Source: Dethiobacter sp. | GTDB taxonomy: Bacteria > Bacillota > Dethiobacteria > Dethiobacterales > Dethiobacteraceae | NCBI GenBank assembly: GCA_018335875.1 | Contig: JAGXRN010000008.1 | Span: 1-64,000, forward strand | Length of the DNA: 64,000 nucleotides | Direction: 5' to 3' | In this document: piece by piece, positions 18,599 to 27,306 of the stretch | How positions within the stretch are numbered: the first letter of the stretch is position 1 | Layout of the letters: every line of letters begins with the position of its first letter | Notes under the pieces: model-generated | Databases searched by the model: none | What the model saw: only the letters and a program-made list of their open reading frames with translations | What the model was told of the DNA's origin: nothing | Position numbers and translations under genes: made by a program

Positions 18599-19447
18599 TT
18601 AAACATTGATTTGAGCCTCCCGAGGCGAACCCTCCAGAAGTTCACGGACAAAACCCGGCAGGCGAAACGAGCCCTGGTGCACCCCGGCATTATAGTATTT
18701 GGTTGAAACAGTTTTCCTGTGCGTATCTTCAGGTTCATAACACTTGGAGCCGACAGTAAAGCTCCACAGCCCGCTTGGATATGTGGGCACACTGGCCAGA
18801 TAGAGCTTGGTAAGCGGGAAAACACTGCCGATACGCGCAAAGGTGCTCTGGATCAGGTCGCGGTTAAAGAAGGGCGACTCTGTCTGGGCCACAAAAATTC
18901 CGTCTTTTTTAAGGGCACGATAGATATTGGCATAGAACTCCGCCGAAAAAAGGCCAATGGCCGGCCCCACCGGTTCTGTGGAGTCAACAAGAATTATATC
19001 GTATTTGCCTATTGCATTGCGTACATGTTCTATGCCGTCAGTAACCAGAACAGTTACACGCGGGTCAGTGAGGCCGGCGGAGATAGTGGGCAGATATTTT
19101 TTTGACACTTCAATCACGGCCTCGTCTATTTCCACCAGTGTGGCAGACTCAACAGAGTCATATTTAATGACTTCCCTGATAACCCCGCCGTCTCCTCCCC
19201 CCACCACCAGGACATGCCTGGGGTTTGGATGGGCCTGCATGGCAATATGGGCAAGCATTTCATGGTAGACAAATTCATCACGCTCAGTTGTCTGCACCAT
19301 GCCGTCCAGGACCAGCATCCTGCCAAACTGCAGTGTGTCAATCACAGCCAGGTCCTGATATGGAGTCTGAAAATGACAGAGGGTTTCTTTAATCAGGCAT
19401 GTAATGCCCAGGTGCGGCGTCTGTTTTTCGGTGTACCAAAGTTCCAT
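18599..19447 (-). CDS. speE: Spermidine synthase
   Basis: A 282-residue aminopropyltransferase that transfers the aminopropyl group of decarboxylated SAM to putrescine. The start [30 protein letters not shown] and the catalytic [10 protein letters not shown] motif are all typical. It lies between pdaD and speB. No SAM decarboxylase (speD) is in the window, so the donor must be made by a gene elsewhere. Confidence 0.95.
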   Translation of the reverse strand: MELWYTEKQTPHLGITCLIKETLCHFQTPYQDLAVIDTLQFGRMLVLDGMVQTTERDEFVYHEMLAHIAMQAHPNPRHVLVVGGGDGGVIREVIKYDSVESATLVEIDEAVIEVSKKYLPTISAGLTDPRVTVLVTDGIEHVRNAIGKYDIILVDSTEPVGPAIGLFSAEFYANIYRALKKDGIFVAQTESPFFNRDLIQSTFARIGSVFPLTKLYLASVPTYPSGLWSFTVGSKCYEPEDTHRKTVSTKYYNAGVHQGSFRLPGFVRELLEGSPREAQINV

Positions 19448-19514
19448 CAGTTAATAATCCCTTCCTCTTTCAATAGAATCAACACCGGCAGGTTTTTCTA
19501 AGCGCTCGTTCATC

Positions 19515-19973
19515 CTAATACCAGAGCGCCACTGCGGCAAAGGCACAGGCAATGCTTTGAACTGTATGTTCCACCGACATAATTTCAGTGCTGGCAAGCT
19601 TCATGCCTCGGTTATCAAAGGCGTCGCGCAGCATGGCGGCAATTTTTTCTTCAGCTTCTTCCCTGCCGCAGGCACCTGAAAACTCCATAATTACTCCGAA
19701 AGTGTCCTCGGAAAACCCGATTCCAACCGCGGCGGCTATTTTAATACCCGGCTCATCACAGACAATGGAGCCATAAGCTGTGGGAACGAGGGAACCCGGC
19801 GGCAAAAACAACCCCTGGTCCTTCTGGGCGGTGGGAGGCAAAATACTGCTCATACGCACAAGGTTGACATTGCCGACGCCGGCAGCCAGGAGAGCATTAT
19901 CAAACGCCGTTAGTTTGTGGGCTCCCTCTGCGGCCGCGGCCACGATTTTAAATTTTTTAGGTGTTGGTAACAT
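19515..19973 (-). CDS. pdaD: Pyruvoyl-dependent arginine decarboxylase
   Basis: A 152-residue proenzyme of the PvlArgDC family that converts arginine to agmatine. The self-cleavage Ser-Ser pair is at 42-43 (RMSSILPP); the second Ser becomes the pyruvoyl group. GVGNVNLVRMSSILPP and the C-terminal EFSGACGREEAEE regions fit the family. It heads the polyamine genes with its own promoter. The PLP-type enzyme used by B. subtilis is replaced here by the archaeal/clostridial pyruvoyl type. Confidence 0.93.
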   Translation of the reverse strand: MLPTPKKFKIVAAAAEGAHKLTAFDNALLAAGVGNVNLVRMSSILPPTAQKDQGLFLPPGSLVPTAYGSIVCDEPGIKIAAAVGIGFSEDTFGVIMEFSGACGREEAEEKIAAMLRDAFDNRGMKLASTEIMSVEHTVQSIACAFAAVALWY

Positions 19974-20050
19974 TAATGCAGCCTCCTTGTTATCTACGAC
20001 AATAGTTAATTCAAAAATAGACTATCTAAGTTGTCCCACATATCGCTAGC

Positions 20051-20056
20051 ATTATA
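20051..20056 (-). promoter_or_regulatory. -10 box of the pdaD operon
   Basis: A perfect minus-strand TATAAT lies about 80 bases upstream of pdaD; the -35 hexamer 17 bases further up is weak (TTTATT). Confidence 0.5.
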
Positions 20057-20160
20057 CCAAAAAGGATTGAAAAAATAAACATAAATATGATGAAAACCGT
20101 AATTGTTCCAGAAAAAAACATAGTAAACAGATAATTACTGCACCTGGTATACATAGAAAG

Positions 20161-20169
20161 TGATATAAT
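20161..20169 (+). promoter_or_regulatory. Extended -10 promoter of the PBP gene
   Basis: TGATATAAT (TGn plus TATAAT) ends 36 bases before the PBP ATG; no clear -35 is seen, as is usual for extended -10 promoters. Confidence 0.6.
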
Positions 20170-20205
20170 TTGTATATACAGATTTATATCAAAGAGGGAT
20201 GAGCT

Positions 20206-22242
20206 ATGAAACGTGCAGCAAGAGTATCAATAGTTCTTATAATGGCACTGCTGATCGCCGGCACAGGCGTATTCGGTTTCTTTGTGCTCTCGGTGGCGGG
20301 CATGGGCGACATGCCTGAAATTGACACTCCCCTCACAAGCACTTTTTACTACCACAACGGTGAAGTGCTGGCAACACGCTTTGAGCAGAACCGGTTTGAG
20401 CTGCCGCTTGAGGATATGCCCGAGCACCTGGTGGAAGCTGTAATAGCGGTGGAAGACCGGCGCTTTTACCGGCACTTCGGCATAGACCCTCAAGGGTTGA
20501 TGCGTGCCGTGGTGCGCAACATCCAGGAAAGGCGTGTGGTGGAAGGAGGCAGCACAATCACCCAGCAGCTCGCCCGCAACCTGTTTTTAACTCACGAGCG
20601 GACTTTTACGCGCAAAATACAGGAAGCTTTGCTTACTGTGCAGTTGGAGCGCAAATTCACCAAAGATGAAATACTTGAAAAATACATGAATACCATTTAC
20701 TTTGGCCATGCCGCCTACGGTGTGGAAGCTGCATCACAAACCTACTTTGGCAAATCGGCAAGAGATTTAAACCTGGCTGAATCTGCAATGCTGGCGGGTA
20801 TACCGCGCGGCCCTGCTTACTATTCGCCCTGGCTCAATCTTGCAGCCGCCCAAAACAGGCAAAAGACTGTGCTGTCACGGATGGTGGGCGCAGGGTACAT
20901 CACAGCCGACCAAAGGGACGCTGCCATTGACGAGCCCATTGTTCTGCAGAACAGGAGCGAACTACGCGGCCGTTCGCAGGCCGGCGCCTACTTTATTGAT
21001 TACCTCATCCAGCGCCAGCTGGCGGCCATCTTCCCTGATGACCCTCAGATTGTTTATCGCGGCGGGCTCCAGATTCACACCACTCTGGACAAAACAATGC
21101 AGGCGGCAGCTGAAGAAGCAATTGCGAAGCTGGATGTCTTTTCAACCAACAACAACGGCGTGCGCCAGCCACAGGCGGCGCTTGTGGCGCTTGACCCTGA
21201 AACCGGCGCGGTGCGGGCCATGATGGGCGGCCGCGATTTCCGTGAAACACAGATTAACTATGCAACTATGGCAAGCGGCCAATCTCCCGGTTCCGCCTTT
21301 AAACCTTTTGTCTACGCGGCGGCACTGGAGGCGGGGTACACGCCTGCCACCATTCACACAAGCGAGCCTGTCTCTTTTAATATACCCGGTTTTCCTGAGC
21401 CATACGAGCCCAGTGAATACGGCGGCAAGTTTTATGAGCGCCCGCTTAGAATGCGCGAAGCGCTGGCATTGTCCAGCAACGTGGTTGCCGTCAAGACCCA
21501 CATGGACATCGGGCCGCAAAGGACAATAGAGATGGCGCAGAGGATGGGTATCAAGAGCCCGCTCCAGCCTTATGCCTCGCTCCCTCTTGGCACATCCAAT
21601 GTAATCCCGCTTGAGATGGCTGCCGCCTTTGCCCCCTTTGCCAATGGCGGTATCAGTGTACAGCCATTCTTCATCACCAAAATAACTGATGCGCGCGGGC
21701 GCACTGTCTTCGAGTCAGGGCCCGTTTTGAGCAAAGTGCTGGATGAGCGTATTGCTTACCTTATAACCGATATGCTGAAAGACGTTCTTTTCTCACCGTC
21801 AGGGACAGCGCGCAGTATCGGCCCGCAGCTTGGCAGGCCTGCCGCAGCTAAGACCGGCACATCCAACGAACACAAGGACGCCTATATAGTAGGCTATACA
21901 CCTGACGTGGTGGCAGCAGTCTGGATTGGCAACGAAGACAACACCACTCTTGGCTGGGGCAGGACCGGCTCAGTGCTTGCAGGGCCTGTCTGGGCCGATT
22001 TTATCCGTGAAGGCCTCAAAGGCGTGGAGCCCCGGGACTTTGAACAACCCGAGGGATTGGCAGCAGCGGTGATATGCCCTTATACAGGCCTGCTGCACAA
22101 CCCGCGCTGCAGCCTTGAGCCTGTAACAGAACTGTTTATCCCCGGCACGCAACCTAGCGAGCAGTGCCGCTGGCCGGCCTGCCCTCACTGCCCGCCCGAG
22201 TGGCAGTGGCACTGGGATGGTTTCTGGTTCAGGTCCAGATAA
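20206..22242 (+). CDS. Class A penicillin-binding protein (PBP1A type)
   Basis: A 678-residue bifunctional wall synthase: N-terminal anchor (9-32), GT51 transglycosylase (about 60-230; catalytic Glu in AVEDRRFYRHFG, GGSTITQQLARN), then the transpeptidase with SAFK (about 363-366), SSN (about 422-424) and KTGTS (about 548-552). The last 60 residues are unusual: four cysteines and a tryptophan/histidine-rich end (CRWPACPHCPP, then WQWHWDGFWF). It diverges from pdaD. B. subtilis has pbpG near speE-speB (from memory), so this may be the syntenic equivalent. Confidence 0.94.
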   Translation: MKRAARVSIVLIMALLIAGTGVFGFFVLSVAGMGDMPEIDTPLTSTFYYHNGEVLATRFEQNRFELPLEDMPEHLVEAVIAVEDRRFYRHFGIDPQGLMRAVVRNIQERRVVEGGSTITQQLARNLFLTHERTFTRKIQEALLTVQLERKFTKDEILEKYMNTIYFGHAAYGVEAASQTYFGKSARDLNLAESAMLAGIPRGPAYYSPWLNLAAAQNRQKTVLSRMVGAGYITADQRDAAIDEPIVLQNRSELRGRSQAGAYFIDYLIQRQLAAIFPDDPQIVYRGGLQIHTTLDKTMQAAAEEAIAKLDVFSTNNNGVRQPQAALVALDPETGAVRAMMGGRDFRETQINYATMASGQSPGSAFKPFVYAAALEAGYTPATIHTSEPVSFNIPGFPEPYEPSEYGGKFYERPLRMREALALSSNVVAVKTHMDIGPQRTIEMAQRMGIKSPLQPYASLPLGTSNVIPLEMAAAFAPFANGGISVQPFFITKITDARGRTVFESGPVLSKVLDERIAYLITDMLKDVLFSPSGTARSIGPQLGRPAAAKTGTSNEHKDAYIVGYTPDVVAAVWIGNEDNTTLGWGRTGSVLAGPVWADFIREGLKGVEPRDFEQPEGLAAAVICPYTGLLHNPRCSLEPVTELFIPGTQPSEQCRWPACPHCPPEWQWHWDGFWFRSR

Positions 22243-22247
22243 GTTTT

Positions 22248-22538
22248 AAAAGATAAGCCGGCTCAGTTTGTTGAGAACCCCAGGCTGTTCAAAAACGAGC
22301 ATGACGCGAAGCAAGAAGCCCCGGCGCCGCAGGCGTATATATAATACGTTGAGGATGCCGGGGATTCGCAGCGACAAAGTAGGCCTAACTCAGCGTAGCG
22401 GAGTTATAGTAGCTAACACGGTGCAGTCACCTAGTCAAACTATTTGCACTCGCTGTGGGGGTGCAGGTTATGTAGCAAACGCCTGCGAAGTTTTTCAACA
22501 GCCTGAAGCCGGCTCCGCAGGGAGCCGGCTTATCTTTT
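22248..22538. terminator. Bidirectional terminator split by an inserted repeat element
   Basis: The 17 bases at 22248-22264 are perfectly complementary to 22522-22538, although a 241-bp element separates them. A second copy of the left arm, AAGCCGGCTC (22506-22515), lies right of the element and still forms a local 10-bp hairpin (22507-22516 with 22521-22530) before TATCTTTT. The arrangement is what insertion with duplication of AAGCCGGCTC would give. It serves the convergent PBP and metallo-hydrolase genes. Confidence 0.75.
22265..22505. repeat. Modular hairpin element, copy 2
   Basis: Outer arms CAGGCTGTTCAAAAAC (22281-22296) and GTTTTTCAACAGCCTG (22490-22505) pair with one mismatch. The core from the left end to GCAGCGACAAAGTA is nearly identical to copy 3. 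A 104-bp module (22380-22483), related at both ends to that in copy 1, sits after the core instead of in the central loop. It is flanked by the direct repeat AAGCCGGCTC (22255-22264 and 22506-22515). No coding capacity. Confidence 0.85.
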
Positions 22539-22539
22539 G

Positions 22540-23157
22540 TCAGCGTAAGAAAGGGTTGTATTTTTTTTCGTCACCGATGGTGGTTTCAGGGCCATGTCCG
22601 GGATAAACAACTGTCTCGTCCGGGTAAACAAGCAGCTTTTCTTTGATGGAGCTGATAATCTCTTTAAATGAGCCGCCGGGAAGGTCAGTGCGCCCGATAG
22701 AGCCGGCAAAAAGAGTGTCGCCTGTAAAGAGCACGCCGCCTGCTGAAAGTGTGATGGAGCCTTTTGTATGGCCCGGCGTCTCAATCACCTCAAACACCAG
22801 GGTACCCACAGTAATTTTGTCTCCCTGCTTCAATAGCCTGTCTGGTTCGGCCAGCTTCATCTTACCCAGAAAAGCAGAAAGGCTGGCATGTGGCTTACTG
22901 CTCATTTCCCCGTCTTTTTCGTGAATAAGAATGGGCACATCCAGCGCACTGCGCACATCTTCATTGGCGCCCACATGGTCGACATGGCCGTGGGTGTTGA
23001 TAATATACCTGACCTTAACATTCTCTTTTGCCACCAGATTAACAATCTGTTTCCCCTCGGCGCCTGGGTCAATAATTACAGCTTCTCCGGTCTCCCCGCA
23101 AGCAACCAGGTAACAATTGGCTGCAAACGGGCCTACTTCCATTATGCGCAACAGCAA
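22540..23157 (-). CDS. Metallo-beta-lactamase-fold hydrolase (YqgX / glyoxalase II-like)
   Basis: About 205 residues with the MBL-fold metal motif THGHVDH and downstream ligands in ETPGHTKGS, FTGDTLF and YPGHGPET. The short length and the FTGDTLFAGSIGRTDLPGG segment match the YqgX group, often annotated as hydroxyacylglutathione hydrolase; the true thioester substrate is unknown. The start is chosen as the TTG at 23157 after GGAGG; an ATG at 23142 or a GTG at 23178 are alternatives. It is convergent with the PBP gene. Confidence 0.85.
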   Translation of the reverse strand: MLLRIMEVGPFAANCYLVACGETGEAVIIDPGAEGKQIVNLVAKENVKVRYIINTHGHVDHVGANEDVRSALDVPILIHEKDGEMSSKPHASLSAFLGKMKLAEPDRLLKQGDKITVGTLVFEVIETPGHTKGSITLSAGGVLFTGDTLFAGSIGRTDLPGGSFKEIISSIKEKLLVYPDETVVYPGHGPETTIGDEKKYNPFLR

Positions 23158-23232
23158 ATCAAAAACCTCCTCTGGCACAGAACAATAAATATAATAATAA
23201 GTATTTCCACAGCAGGAGAAAAAATCCTTTTT

Positions 23233-24366
23233 TTAATACTCGCCCTGCAGGAAACCATTAATCAGCCTGCTTATCTGTGCAAATTCAATCAGGAAAGCGT
23301 CGTGCCCAAACGGGGACTGTATTTCACGGTAGCTTGCATCCACACCGTGGCGCCTCAGTTCTACTGCCAGGCCGCGCACTTCCTGAGGCGTGTAGAGCAG
23401 GTCTGTGCTGATGCCAAGGAGGAGCACCCTGGCCCTGATGCGGCCCATGGCGGCAGCGGGCGAAGTATAGCCGCGTGTCAGATCATGAAGATCCATGGCC
23501 TTTGTCAGGTAAAGGTAGGAATTGGGGTCAAAACGGCTGACCAGCTTTGCTCCCTGGTAGCTCAGGTAGCTTTCTACTGCAAAGTCCTGAAAAAAGTTGT
23601 AGTAGTCGGACTTATCCCCTTGGAGCTTACGGCCAAAACGTTCTTCAAAAGTCTCGTTGCTTTTATAGGTGATCGTACCAATCATCCTGGCCAGCGACAG
23701 GCCGCTGGCGGGAAAAGTCCTGTCATAATAATCACCGCGGCGCCAGTCGGGGTCATCCATGATAGCACGGCGGCCGGCCTGATTGTAGGCGATAGCCAGA
23801 GGGGTGAGGCGTTCAGAAGCAGCGATGGAAATTACCGAAGAGACAAACCCGGGAAAAACCACAGCCCACTCCAGTGCCTGCATACCGCCCATGGAACCTC
23901 CGGCCACAGTAACAAGCCGTTTTACGCCGAGGTAGTCAAGCAGTTTTTTTTGGGCGCATACCATGTCGCGGATGGTGACCACGGGAAAATCCATGCCGAA
24001 AGGGCGGCCTGTCTCCGGATTGAGAGAGGCAGGGCCGGTTGAACCGTAGCAACCGCCAAGGACATTGGCACAGACTATAAAATAGCGGTCAGTATCAAAT
24101 ATTTTCCCCGGCCCAATCAGTCCGTCCCACCAGCCTTCCTCTTCGGCATCGGGACTGGATGCCACCAAAGCGCTGCCGGTAAGGGCGTGAGCGATGAGGA
24201 TGGCGTTGCTGCCGCTTGCGTCTAGGCAGCCGTATGTTTCATAAGCCACTGTCACAGGGCTCAGGGCCCTGCCGCTTTCCAGCCTGAATCCTCCCGGCTG
24301 GCAGGCAAAAGTGAAAGTTTTTGGTGCGTGCCAGTCAGAGGCACGGAAATACGCGCTGGAACCCAT
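23233..24366 (-). CDS. metX: Homoserine O-acetyltransferase
   Basis: A 377-residue alpha/beta hydrolase-fold enzyme that activates homoserine for methionine synthesis. Nucleophile S158 in AGGSMGGMQALEW, the aspartate in LGISTDLLYTP and the histidine in FGHDAFLIE form the triad. Acetyl versus succinyl donor cannot be settled by eye. It lies 16 bases after metY under the SAM riboswitch. Confidence 0.93.
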   Translation of the reverse strand: MGSSAYFRASDWHAPKTFTFACQPGGFRLESGRALSPVTVAYETYGCLDASGSNAILIAHALTGSALVASSPDAEEEGWWDGLIGPGKIFDTDRYFIVCANVLGGCYGSTGPASLNPETGRPFGMDFPVVTIRDMVCAQKKLLDYLGVKRLVTVAGGSMGGMQALEWAVVFPGFVSSVISIAASERLTPLAIAYNQAGRRAIMDDPDWRRGDYYDRTFPASGLSLARMIGTITYKSNETFEERFGRKLQGDKSDYYNFFQDFAVESYLSYQGAKLVSRFDPNSYLYLTKAMDLHDLTRGYTSPAAAMGRIRARVLLLGISTDLLYTPQEVRGLAVELRRHGVDASYREIQSPFGHDAFLIEFAQISRLINGFLQGEY

Positions 24367-24382
24367 TTTAACACCTCCGGAT

Positions 24383-25660
24383 TCAGGCTTTTGCCAGTGC
24401 CTGGTCTAAATCATCTATTAAATCTGCGGCATCTTCCAGGCCAAGCGACAGGCGGACAAAATCATCAAAAACACCTGCTTTTTCCCTGTCAGCGGAATTA
24501 AGCTGCGAATGAGTAGTTGTGGCGGGGTGTATGGCCAGTGATTTGGCGTCTCCGATATTGGCCAGGTGCGAGAAAAGCTGCAGGCTGTTGATAAACTTTT
24601 TGCCTGACTCCAGCCCTCCCTTGATACCAAAGCCGACAAGGGCGCCAAAACCATTTCTGAAATATTTCTGCGCTTTATCATGGCTGGGGTGGCCTGGCAG
24701 GCCGGGGTAGTTAACCCAGCTTACATTGGGGTGCGCGCTTAGAAACTCTGCCGCTGCCAGAGCATTTTTGCAATGGCGTTCCATGCGCAGGGGCAGGGTT
24801 TCCAGTCCCTGCAGAAGCAAAAATGCATTGAACGGCGAAAGTGATGCGCCCAGGTCCCGCAGCAGCTGGACACGGGCTTTGATTATATAGGCGAGCCCGC
24901 CAAAAGTTTCCACATAACGCAGGCCATTATAGCTGGCATCCGGTTCTGTCAGGTCGGGGAAACGGCCTCCCGTCCAATCAAACCTGCCGGAATCGATAAT
25001 GGCTCCACCGATAGAAGTGCCGTGGCCACCAATGAACTTGGTGGTGGAGTGAACCACGATGTCGGCGCCGTGGCTGATGGGGTTAAACAGCACGGGTGAA
25101 GGCGTTGTGTTGTCGACAACCAGCGGCAGGCCGTACTGGTGGGCGATTTGTGCCACTGCTTCAAAGTCGGTAATGTCAAGTTTGGGGTTGCCCAGCGATT
25201 CCACAAAGACTGCACGCGTCCTGTCGTTGATGGCCTGGCGGAAGTTTTCCGGATCGGCCTGGTCCACCAGATGTACTGTAACGCCAAGCTTGGGGAATGT
25301 GGATGTGAAAAGATTGAAAGTGCCGCCATAAAGGCTGGCCGAAGCCACAATTTCATCTCCCGGCCTGGTCAGATTAAGCAGTGCCAGGCTGATGGCTGCC
25401 TGCCCGCTTGAGACAGCCAGAGCGGCCGCTCCCCCCTCCAGCAGGGCAAGCCTTTTTTCCAGCACGTCGGTGGTGGGATTCATAATACGGGTGTAGATAT
25501 TGCCGAATTCCCTCAGGCCAAATAGGTTTGCCGCATGTTCAGTGTCATTGAATACATAGGAAGTTGTCTGGTAGATGGGCACCGCGCGGGAACCTGTGGT
25601 GGGGTCGGGCTCCTGGCCTCCATGTACGGCCAGTGTGTCAAATCGGTAGTCCTTTGTCAT
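24383..25660 (-). CDS. metY: O-acetylhomoserine sulfhydrylase
   Basis: A 425-residue PLP enzyme of the Cys/Met family that makes homocysteine directly from O-acetylhomoserine and sulfide. The PLP lysine is K208 ([13 protein letters not shown]). The start [21 protein letters not shown] and the length above 420, longer than cystathionine synthases, fit MetY. It is the first gene behind the SAM-I riboswitch, consistent with methionine control. Confidence 0.94.
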   Translation of the reverse strand: MTKDYRFDTLAVHGGQEPDPTTGSRAVPIYQTTSYVFNDTEHAANLFGLREFGNIYTRIMNPTTDVLEKRLALLEGGAAALAVSSGQAAISLALLNLTRPGDEIVASASLYGGTFNLFTSTFPKLGVTVHLVDQADPENFRQAINDRTRAVFVESLGNPKLDITDFEAVAQIAHQYGLPLVVDNTTPSPVLFNPISHGADIVVHSTTKFIGGHGTSIGGAIIDSGRFDWTGGRFPDLTEPDASYNGLRYVETFGGLAYIIKARVQLLRDLGASLSPFNAFLLLQGLETLPLRMERHCKNALAAAEFLSAHPNVSWVNYPGLPGHPSHDKAQKYFRNGFGALVGFGIKGGLESGKKFINSLQLFSHLANIGDAKSLAIHPATTTHSQLNSADREKAGVFDDFVRLSLGLEDAADLIDDLDQALAKA

Positions 25661-25697
25661 TTTTTTTTCTCCTCCTGTTGTGAGTTGGCCACAAAAA

Positions 25698-25721
25698 GAC
25701 CTCTTCGTATAAGAAGAGGTC
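25698..25721 (-). terminator. Riboswitch expression-platform terminator
   Basis: A 9-bp stem, GACCTCTTC with GAAGAGGTC, followed on the minus strand by TTTTTGTGG, lies between the SAM aptamer and metY. Confidence 0.9.
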
Positions 25722-25737
25722 GCAAAAGCTTTCTCTT

Positions 25738-25836
25738 CTTATCTCCCAGGATTGCTCCTGCAGGAATTGGCACCTTCCAGTCATAGCTGGGGTTGCCGGG
25801 CTTCATCGGGCCAGTCCCTCCACCTCTCTTGATAAG
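25738..25836 (-). ncRNA. SAM-I riboswitch (S-box)
   Basis: Read on the minus strand, the P1 strand CTTATC opens at 25836 and closes as GATAAG near 25738. Between them lie the family hallmarks AGAGAGGTGGAGGGACTGGC, CCGATGAAGCCCGGCAACC and AAGGTGCCAATTCCTGC in the right order. High SAM should favour the adjacent terminator and reduce metY-metX transcription. Confidence 0.96.
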
Positions 25837-25872
25837 AGTTCCCTGAGGCTTTTTATAGCCTATTTAACGACT

Positions 25873-25901
25873 ATGATAACAAGGAAATACACTTTTGTCA
25901 A
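25873..25901 (-). promoter_or_regulatory. Promoter of the SAM riboswitch-metY-metX transcript
   Basis: Minus-strand TTGACA (25896-25901), 17-base spacer, TATCAT (25873-25878), about 30 bases upstream of the aptamer. Confidence 0.8.
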
Positions 25902-26040
25902 AAGTTTTTTTAATATTCTTTGTTAATTTTATAAAAATTATCAGAAATACATTCGCAGAAATACCAAAATTTACAGAAAGGGAAGTGCCGTACATTGTTG
26001 AATTGTACATAAACATCACATACAAGAAGATGGAGGAAAC

Positions 26041-27078
26041 ATGGCTGACAATACACCAAGACTGTTAATTATTGTATTGTTGCTGTCCCTGTCGCTGGCG
26101 GGAGCAAGGATCCTGCCGCGCGCACCGCTGCCCGCTGCAACCATTGCAGACACGGCGACTTTCCGTGTTGCACAGGCAGAGTGGCATCAAGATGAAGAGG
26201 CTGCAGTTTTCATGCGTGCAGAGGAAGGCGCTGCTGTGGAAGAGACAGAAGCACCCATGGTGGGACAGGCGACTTCCCGTCAGGCAGCAAGCCGCACCGG
26301 TACTAGGGATAACAGCATGCAGTCTGCCGTGGCAGAAGTGATACCTGCACAGAAAGAAAAACCTGCAGCAGCCCTGCCGACAAAACTGCCCTCTGAAGAG
26401 AAAGCAGAACCCCCTGCAGTGCTTCAGGAAAAAGAAGAGCAGCCGGCTGAACTTGAACCAAAACAGCAGGATAAGACGGAGACGGCTGACCCTGCTGTTA
26501 CTTATATTTCCCATACTGTAGCCAGCGGCGACACCTTCTGGAATTTATCGATAAAGTACGGCATCCCGATGGCAGAACTTCTGGCCGTAAACAAGATGAC
26601 TGAAAAGACCCCTCTCAGTATTGGCATGCAGCTTAAAATTCCTGTCTACCACATACCTGTCGTGCCCACTTTAGGAGCGCAATACGGAGAACTGCTGGAC
26701 TGGTGGACCCAAGCCCAGTATGTATGGCCCATCGGCAAAGATGCACGCGTCATCGACTTTGCAACCGGGAAAAGCTTTATGGCGAGGCGTACTATAGGAG
26801 CCTTTCACGCCGATGTGGAACCGCTCACCGCCCATGACACACAGCTTATGAAAGAGGTCTGGGGTGCGTGGAGTTGGGCTACACGACCTGTAATTGTGGA
26901 AGTGGACGGCAGGAGGATTGCCGCTTCAGCCAGCGCCATGCCGCACGACATTCAATTTATTACAGATAATAATTTTGAGGGGCATTTTGACATCCACTTT
27001 TTAAACAGCACCCGCCATAAAGACAACCTGCAGCAGGCAGATCACCAGCGCAATGTCAGAACTGCCGCCGGCCAGTAA
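26041..27078 (+). CDS. Secreted LysM protein with conserved C-terminal GHFDIHF domain
   Basis: A 345-residue exported protein: signal peptide 1-20, a long low-complexity Ala/Glu/Pro/Lys-rich linker (about 50-150), one LysM domain (about 156-202) and a C-terminal domain (about 215-345). The latter carries histidines and acids in FHADVEPLTAHDTQ, GHFDIHFLNSTRH and DHQRNV that look like a metal or catalytic site; I do not recognise a named enzyme family. It is monocistronic, with GGAGG before the ATG at 26041 and a terminator after the stop. A cell-wall or spore-coat role is inference. Confidence 0.75.
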   Translation: MADNTPRLLIIVLLLSLSLAGARILPRAPLPAATIADTATFRVAQAEWHQDEEAAVFMRAEEGAAVEETEAPMVGQATSRQAASRTGTRDNSMQSAVAEVIPAQKEKPAAALPTKLPSEEKAEPPAVLQEKEEQPAELEPKQQDKTETADPAVTYISHTVASGDTFWNLSIKYGIPMAELLAVNKMTEKTPLSIGMQLKIPVYHIPVVPTLGAQYGELLDWWTQAQYVWPIGKDARVIDFATGKSFMARRTIGAFHADVEPLTAHDTQLMKEVWGAWSWATRPVIVEVDGRRIAASASAMPHDIQFITDNNFEGHFDIHFLNSTRHKDNLQQADHQRNVRTAAGQ

Positions 27079-27082
27079 GAGT

Positions 27083-27120
27083 AAAGGGCCGCCTCATGTA
27101 AAGTGCGGCAGGCCTTTTTT
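27083..27120 (+). terminator. Terminator of the LysM gene
   Basis: An imperfect GC-rich stem (AAAGGGCCGC with GCGGCAGGCCTTT) followed by TTTTTT, directly after the LysM gene stop. Confidence 0.75.
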
Positions 27121-27138
27121 ATACTGCGAAATTATAAC

Positions 27139-27218
27139 GCTTCACAGCTTGTGAAGCTGCCAAGGAAACCATATAGCAAAAGCGCGCGTTGAGGGAAGTG
27201 AATTCGCGCGCTTTTGCT
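27139..27218. other. Two consecutive strong hairpins upstream of serC
   Basis: GCTTCAC/GTGAAGC (27139-27157) is followed by a perfect 14-bp stem, AGCAAAAGCGCGCG (27175-27188) with CGCGCGCTTTTGCT (27205-27218), loop 16 bases. They lie upstream of the serC promoter, so they are not in its leader. The second stem is not followed by a T run on either strand. Confidence 0.6.
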
Positions 27219-27235
27219 TATTTCCCAAGAAATAC

Positions 27236-27265
27236 TTGTTCATCAGTGTACTTATGAATTATAAT
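27236..27265 (+). promoter_or_regulatory. serC promoter
   Basis: TTGTTC (27236-27241), 18-base spacer, TATAAT (27260-27265), about 40 bases upstream of the serC ATG. Confidence 0.65.
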
Positions 27266-27306
27266 AGAAAGAAATTCTCCCACAAATTTGGAGGTATTAA
27301 GCAGCT

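Noticed and set aside
22888-24042. 384-codon plus-strand open frame opposite metX
   Set aside because: Shadow of metX and the metallo-hydrolase gene; no ribosome site, no recognisable motif and it spans an intergenic boundary of two well-supported genes.
27079-27306. T-box or serine-responsive riboswitch before serC
   Set aside because: The hairpins lie upstream of the promoter and no T-box core (GGGTGG / specifier loop) or other riboswitch signature is present.
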